Shown here: positions 6,077 through 8,806 of the stretch, one piece after another
How the letters are laid out: every line of letters begins with the position of its first letter
Position numbering within the stretch: the stretch's first letter is position 1
Assembly: GCA_013695265.1 (NCBI GenBank)
Contig: JACDAU010000303.1
Location: 1 to 8,806 of the forward strand
From: Chloroflexia bacterium
GTDB lineage: Bacteria; Chloroflexota; Chloroflexia; Thermobaculales; Thermobaculaceae
Direction: 5' to 3'
Length of the DNA stretch: 8,806 bases
Notes under the pieces: generated by a model
Database searches by the model: none
What the model saw: the letters and a program-made list of their open reading frames with translations, nothing else
What the model was told of the DNA's origin: nothing
Program-made: the position numbers and the translations under genes

Positions 6077-6946
6077 GTGCTGGGAACCGGGGCTGCGAAC
6101 GTCGACAGCCGAGGACAGCGGGCCCGACTCGTGCCGACGCACCAGGCCGAACTGCAGCGTCCGACGCCCTTATCGACGTCGCTCCCGCCAACCTTGCCAG
6201 CGGCGACGGCCACGCAGGTAGCGCCGACGCCGACCGCGAGTAGGACTCAGTTCGCCGCTCCGGCGGCGAGCATACCCCGCCGGTCGAAGGTCGCCCGTGC
6301 CGACACGCCGACGGCAACGCCACGGCCAACGGACATGCCGCGCCCAACCAGCACACTGCGCCCAACCGGCACACCACGCCCAACGCGCACGCCGCAGCCG
6401 GTGAACACGCCGCGCCCGGTGAACACGCCGCGCCCGGTGAACACGCCGCAGCCGGTGAACACACCTGTTCCCGGGATCGGAGCCGCGCTGGGGAGCGCCA
6501 CAGATCCTCTTCGTTTCGTTATAGACACGCCGGCAATCCAGGTGGACGCGCCGGTCGAGTACGTGGGTCTGACCGCAGATCGTGCGATGCAGGCGCCGGA
6601 AGGGTGGTGGAATGTCGGGTGGTACGAGTTGGGGCCGAAGCCAGGTGAGCAAGGGAACGCCGTGATCGCCGGACACCTGGACTCGGAGTCTGGTCCGGCA
6701 GTGTTCTGGCAGTTGAACAAGATTCGTATCGGCGATGAGGTCAGAGTGGTCGACGTGCAGGGCAGCACGATACGATTCCGCGTGCGTGAAATGCAGGTGT
6801 ACTACAACGACGACGCGCCGCTCACGAAGATTTTCGGCAGCTCGGAGGGCGCACACCTCAACCTCATCACCTGCGACGGGTTCTTCGATCGAAACGCCGG
6901 CATCTACGACCGCCGTCTCGTCGTCTTCACTGACAGGGTCGGCTGA
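5885..6946 (+). CDS. Class F-type sortase with duplicated N-terminal anchor and Thr/Pro-rich stalk
   Basis: 353 residues from GTG 5885, or 311 from GTG 6011. Two similar hydrophobic anchors (about 8-22 and 50-64) are followed by a long Thr/Pro/Arg-rich stalk (about 85-195), then the sortase domain (about 210-353). Family marks of class F are visible: IQVDAPVEYVGL, GWYELGPKPGEQGNAVIAGHLDS with catalytic His264, LNLITCDG with catalytic Cys330, and IYDRRLVVF with the catalytic Arg (343 or 344). Sortases cleave a C-terminal LPxTG-like signal in secreted proteins and join them to a cell-surface nucleophile; class F enzymes are known mainly in Actinobacteria and Chloroflexota. No sorting-signal protein occurs in the window. 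Both GTG starts have Shine-Dalgarnos (GGGGAG and GGAGGAG). From the first the protein would have two membrane helices; from the second, one. The 3' end overlaps the convergent carotenoid gene by 43 bases. Confidence 0.85.
   Translation: MRKTYIGSVLLALGLLLLGARYGVSAMQKSGKNAFRETEENPVRNTRAGAVVLALGLILLGAWYVLGTGAANVDSRGQRARLVPTHQAELQRPTPLSTSLPPTLPAATATQVAPTPTASRTQFAAPAASIPRRSKVARADTPTATPRPTDMPRPTSTLRPTGTPRPTRTPQPVNTPRPVNTPRPVNTPQPVNTPVPGIGAALGSATDPLRFVIDTPAIQVDAPVEYVGLTADRAMQAPEGWWNVGWYELGPKPGEQGNAVIAGHLDSESGPAVFWQLNKIRIGDEVRVVDVQGSTIRFRVREMQVYYNDDAPLTKIFGSSEGAHLNLITCDGFFDRNAGIYDRRLVVFTDRVG
6320..6463 (+). repeat. 18-bp tandem repeats in the sortase stalk, eight six-residue units
   Basis: Eight in-frame units of 18 bases encode PRPTDM, PRPTST, LRPTGT, PRPTRT, PQPVNT, PRPVNT, PRPVNT, PQPVNT. 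The last four are nearly identical at the DNA level (GTGAACACGCCGC core), while the first four are diverged. This fits expansion from the 3' side by replication slippage. Proline at every other position should make an extended rod spanning the cell wall and holding the catalytic domain away from the membrane. The length is likely to vary between strains. Confidence 0.85.
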
Positions 6947-7686
6947 AGCACTCCCCGTCGCCAGACCAGGAAAACGAATAGCGCCACACCCAGCACGGTC
7001 GGCACGGCCAGTCCCGAGACTGCGGCCACTGTGCTCCAGAATGCGAGCGCGATCAACGCGCTGTCAAACATAGCGACGCGGGGTAGAGTCCGCTCCCATG
7101 GGGCAAGCCGCAGGAGCAATGCAGTGGCCGCGAGGCTCGACAGCAACCAGCCCGCGTAGTTGCTCAGCGGCACTCCATAGTATGGGCCGCCCGTCGGCCA
7201 TATCCAGAAGCTGAGATGGGCGGCGCCGGGATCGAGCACGCCATCGAATGCGACTAGCAGGAGCGACGCTGCTAGCCCCCAGCCGACCGCTCGACGGCGC
7301 GAAAAAGGTTGTGCACGGGGCTCGGTGGCCGCGACTGCGCCGAGGACCAGTGGCGCCCACGATAGCGGCAGAACCCACGGCACGAGCCCGCCAATGCGCG
7401 GTCCAAGCTTCGGCCCATACGAAAATTCGCCGTACGGAAAGCCCGTCACCACGCCCGTTAACTCCACGGTAAACCCCAGGAGTGAAAGGGCGACGAGGAC
7501 AGGGATCGCCCGCCGAGCGCCAAACCGCTGAACGAACGCGAGGAGCGCCGGCAGCGCGATAGCCACCGTGGACACGAGGGAACCGGTCGTCGTGCCGGGC
7601 GTATCAGGGAAGCGTACAGCGAAGTAGGCGGCAATCGCGAACACAACGCACCAAAATAGCAGGCGAACCGGAATGAGCGAGCGCAT
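6904..7686 (-). CDS. Carotenoid biosynthesis protein, CruF family (PF04240)
   Basis: 260 residues of an integral membrane protein with about seven hydrophobic segments. Family motifs: VELTGVVTGFPYGEFSY (74-90), with Glu75 and the TGxPxGxxxY pattern; a PLSWAP turn (107-112); FDGVLDP (147-153) with two Asp residues; and GGPYYGVPLSNYAGW (166-180). These belong to the family of bisanhydrobacterioruberin/gamma-carotenoid 1',2'-hydratases (CruF) and relatives, which hydrate the end of an acyclic carotenoid in the membrane. The exact reaction is inferred from family only, and no crt gene is adjacent. Start: ATG 7686, with an in-frame stop three bases further upstream of the preceding codon, so no longer version exists. 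There is no clear Shine-Dalgarno (only GGGG about 15 bases upstream), so initiation may be weak or leaderless. The gene starts next to an ABC-exporter remnant, and its 3' end overlaps the convergent sortase. Confidence 0.8.
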   Translation of the reverse strand: MRSLIPVRLLFWCVVFAIAAYFAVRFPDTPGTTTGSLVSTVAIALPALLAFVQRFGARRAIPVLVALSLLGFTVELTGVVTGFPYGEFSYGPKLGPRIGGLVPWVLPLSWAPLVLGAVAATEPRAQPFSRRRAVGWGLAASLLLVAFDGVLDPGAAHLSFWIWPTGGPYYGVPLSNYAGWLLSSLAATALLLRLAPWERTLPRVAMFDSALIALAFWSTVAAVSGLAVPTVLGVALFVFLVWRRGVLQPTLSVKTTRRRS

Positions 7687-7699
7687 GGTCTAGGCTACC

Positions 7700-8400
7700 C
7701 CATGCAGTGTCTATGGTGCGGGCTTGCGGATGCGTTCGAAGTATCGCGAAGAGTGCGCTTCGAGCCGATGGCACGTCCCCGCCTCACCTGGACTCCTTTG
7801 GAACTGGCTCCAGAAACTCGCGATGCTGGCAAGCGGACATCAGAAGACGGCGATGCTCTGGACGAACAGGAACCAGTCGCCGGCCGACACCAAACCGCCC
7901 ATCACCTCCAAGCCCCCAAAGTGCACCTCGATTGTGGTGCCGAGGTTTGTGATCGTGATCAGGATCGGGAAGATGCCGTTGAACACGAACCCCTGCCGCA
8001 CGCTCACCTGGTAGTACTGCTGGTTGACGCCGCGGAAGCCGCCGTTCATCGCCGCCTTTTGTCGGAAGTTTTTCGCGACGGCGATTCCGTTAATTGCCAC
8101 CTGCACGTTTAAGTTCACGCGAGTCAGGGAGCGCTGTGCTCGCTGTGAGGAGAGGCGGGCGATGCGCCGAAAACCCAGCGCGACCAGGCCGATGAGCCCG
8201 ATGTACGCGACGATCTCCCCCACGGAAATTTCGTTCTGGCCGAGCAGAAAGAGGCCGAGTAAAAACGCGCTCACCGAGGCGACCGCGAGCAGGAGCACCG
8301 GCAGGTACCGCGCCTGAATAAAGCAGTTACGCGCGAAGTTGAACCGGTACTCCTCATCGGGAGAGAACTCGCGTTTGAACAAGGTCGCCTCCGGGGTGCA
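7700..8400 (-). pseudogene. Remnant of a heterodimeric ABC exporter: fused membrane-domain pieces, no ATPase domain
   Basis: The minus-strand frame open from about 8484 to 7840 has two recognisable parts. First (near 8390-8210): QARYLPVLLL... ISVGEIVAYIGLIGL, typical of helices 5-6 of an ABC exporter subunit. Then (about 8190-7843): FRRIARLSSQRAQRSL, VAINGIAVAKNFRQ, VNQQYYQVSVRQG, FPILITITNLG and SAGDWFLFVQSIAVF, typical of helix 4 through helix 6 of the partner subunit. This order repeats a region, so it looks like a fusion of two neighbouring subunit genes by deletion. The frame stops at TGA 7842-7840 where relatives usually have Trp, yet the same frame continues with CPLASIASFWSQF. After that homology seems to shift frame (SALFAILRTHPQ, about 7765-7730) and ends before the nucleotide-binding domain. 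No Walker A, signature or Walker B motif is present. From 8401 to 8565 nothing is recognised. Confidence 0.72.
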
Positions 8401-8565
8401 GCGGCGTATGGTTGATCGCGGCCCACTACTCCAACATGTGAGTTGATCGGATGCCGGAGCCGTGAGAAATGCCGACCGCTCCAAGAGGGCACGCTGGCAG
8501 AATCACGCGGCGCACCGCTGTCCCCGCCAAGTGTGATATGAAATTTGGCTGAATAGCAGCTCATT

Positions 8566-8633
8566 TGTCATTCCGAGCCTGCGAGGAATCCGTGGTGCGG
8601 GGTGACGGATCCCTCACTGCGTTCGGGATGACA
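8566..8633. repeat. 68-base imperfect inverted repeat, MITE/REP-like dispersed element
   Basis: The left arm begins TGTCATTCCGAGCCTGCG (8566-8593) and the right arm ends GCGTTCGGGATGACA (8605-8633). The two are imperfect reverse complements of 28 and 29 bases around an 11-base centre, with TGTCAT...ATGACA at the outer ends. This TGTCATTCCGAG...GAGGAATC pattern is one I recognise as a dispersed intergenic repeat in many bacterial genomes, including Chloroflexota-like ones. It has no coding capacity, so movement in trans by a transposase, or action as a structured RNA or terminator, are both possible. It touches the truncated regulator remnant on its right. No clear target-site duplication was seen. 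Confidence 0.75.
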
Positions 8634-8641
8634 TGCGGCAG

Positions 8642-8773
8642 GGTTCAACCGGATTGCGTATGATATGCTACAAGCGCGGCCGGATCGCAGTGACCGACCA
8701 GGCGGGGCTGGAGGCCGCCTCGTGCGAGTGCTACGGCGTGATCCAACGGGAGTTCGACCGCATGGGCGGCTGA
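8642..8773 (+). pseudogene. C-terminal scrap of a Crp/Fnr-family transcription regulator
   Basis: The frame ending at TGA 8771-8773 reads, from about 8651, GLRMICYKRGRIAVTD followed by QAGLEAASCECYGVIQREFD. This is the usual tail of a Crp/Fnr-type regulator, where the end of the winged helix-turn-helix (GLIxYxRGRIxxxD) is followed by xxGLExxxCECYxxxxxEFDRL. The cAMP-type sensor domain and most of the DNA-binding domain are missing. The in-frame ATGs at 8633 and 8660 give peptides of only 46 and 37 residues. GLRMICYK also appears to carry two extra residues relative to the family's GLIRYK. The break coincides with the right edge of the inverted repeat, which suggests that repeat insertion or an associated deletion removed the 5' part. 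The remaining 33 bases after the stop show nothing. Confidence 0.65.
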
Positions 8774-8806
8774 GTCAGGCCCGCGAACGTACACGCCGGA
8801 CACGAC

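Noticed and set aside
6392..6463. Possible CRISPR array (short regular repeats)
   Set aside because: The 18-bp units are contiguous with no spacers and encode a regular six-residue protein repeat in frame.
5391..6464. 357-codon minus-strand open frame with Ala/Cys-rich N-terminus
   Set aside because: It is antisense to the sortase stalk repeats and the end of the hydrolase. Its low-complexity start mirrors the Thr/Pro repeats.
8271..8564. 97-codon minus-strand frame over the ABC remnant
   Set aside because: It is out of frame with the recognisable exporter helices and rich in Arg/Ser without motifs.
8633..8773. Short intact gene of 46 or 37 codons
   Set aside because: The peptide matches the tail of a Crp/Fnr regulator, its only ATGs lie at the repeat edge or inside the domain, and no ribosome site is present.

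Overview
This window is GC-rich bacterial chromosome from a single lineage, most likely Chloroflexota (Thermomicrobia-like or a relative). That assignment is an inference. It rests on a class F-type sortase with a Thr/Pro-rich stalk, a lipoprotein carrying a DUF4015 glycoside-hydrolase-like domain, a CruF-family carotenoid protein and remnants of a heterodimeric ABC exporter. Nothing in the window fixes the taxonomy, and there is no rRNA, tRNA, CRISPR array or transposase gene.

Layout, left to right. (1) The tail of a gene ending in an FDX-ACB domain, probably pheT (1-302, +). (2) A glucose-1-dehydrogenase-like short-chain dehydrogenase (418-1185, +). (3) A 315-base gap holding a 14-bp palindrome, an 11-bp perfect inverted repeat and a candidate promoter. 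(4) A lipoprotein with a Thr/Pro-rich tether, a carboxypeptidase-regulatory-like domain and a DUF4015 barrel (1501-3018, +). (5) A minus-strand block, 5605 down to 3066: a membrane-anchored alpha/beta hydrolase, a single-domain response regulator with its own promoter, and a dienelactone-hydrolase-family protein. (6) A class F-type sortase (5885-6946, +) whose initiation region and signal anchor are tandemly duplicated, and whose stalk carries 18-bp repeats. (7) A CruF-family carotenoid protein (7686-6904, -), convergent with the sortase and overlapping it by 43 bases. (8) A decayed right end: an ABC exporter remnant (minus strand) with a premature stop, a probable frameshift and an apparent fusion of two subunits; a 68-base MITE/REP-like inverted repeat; and, touching that repeat, the C-terminal scrap of a Crp/Fnr-family regulator (+).

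How the genes work together: most look like independent housekeeping or accessory genes, not one pathway. The lipoprotein, the anchored hydrolase, the sortase and the carotenoid protein all act at or in the cell envelope, but no sortase substrate or carotenoid partner gene is present. I see no convincing new multi-gene system. The most unusual items are the duplicated start of the sortase gene and the eroded right end, where two pseudogenes and a mobile-type repeat meet.
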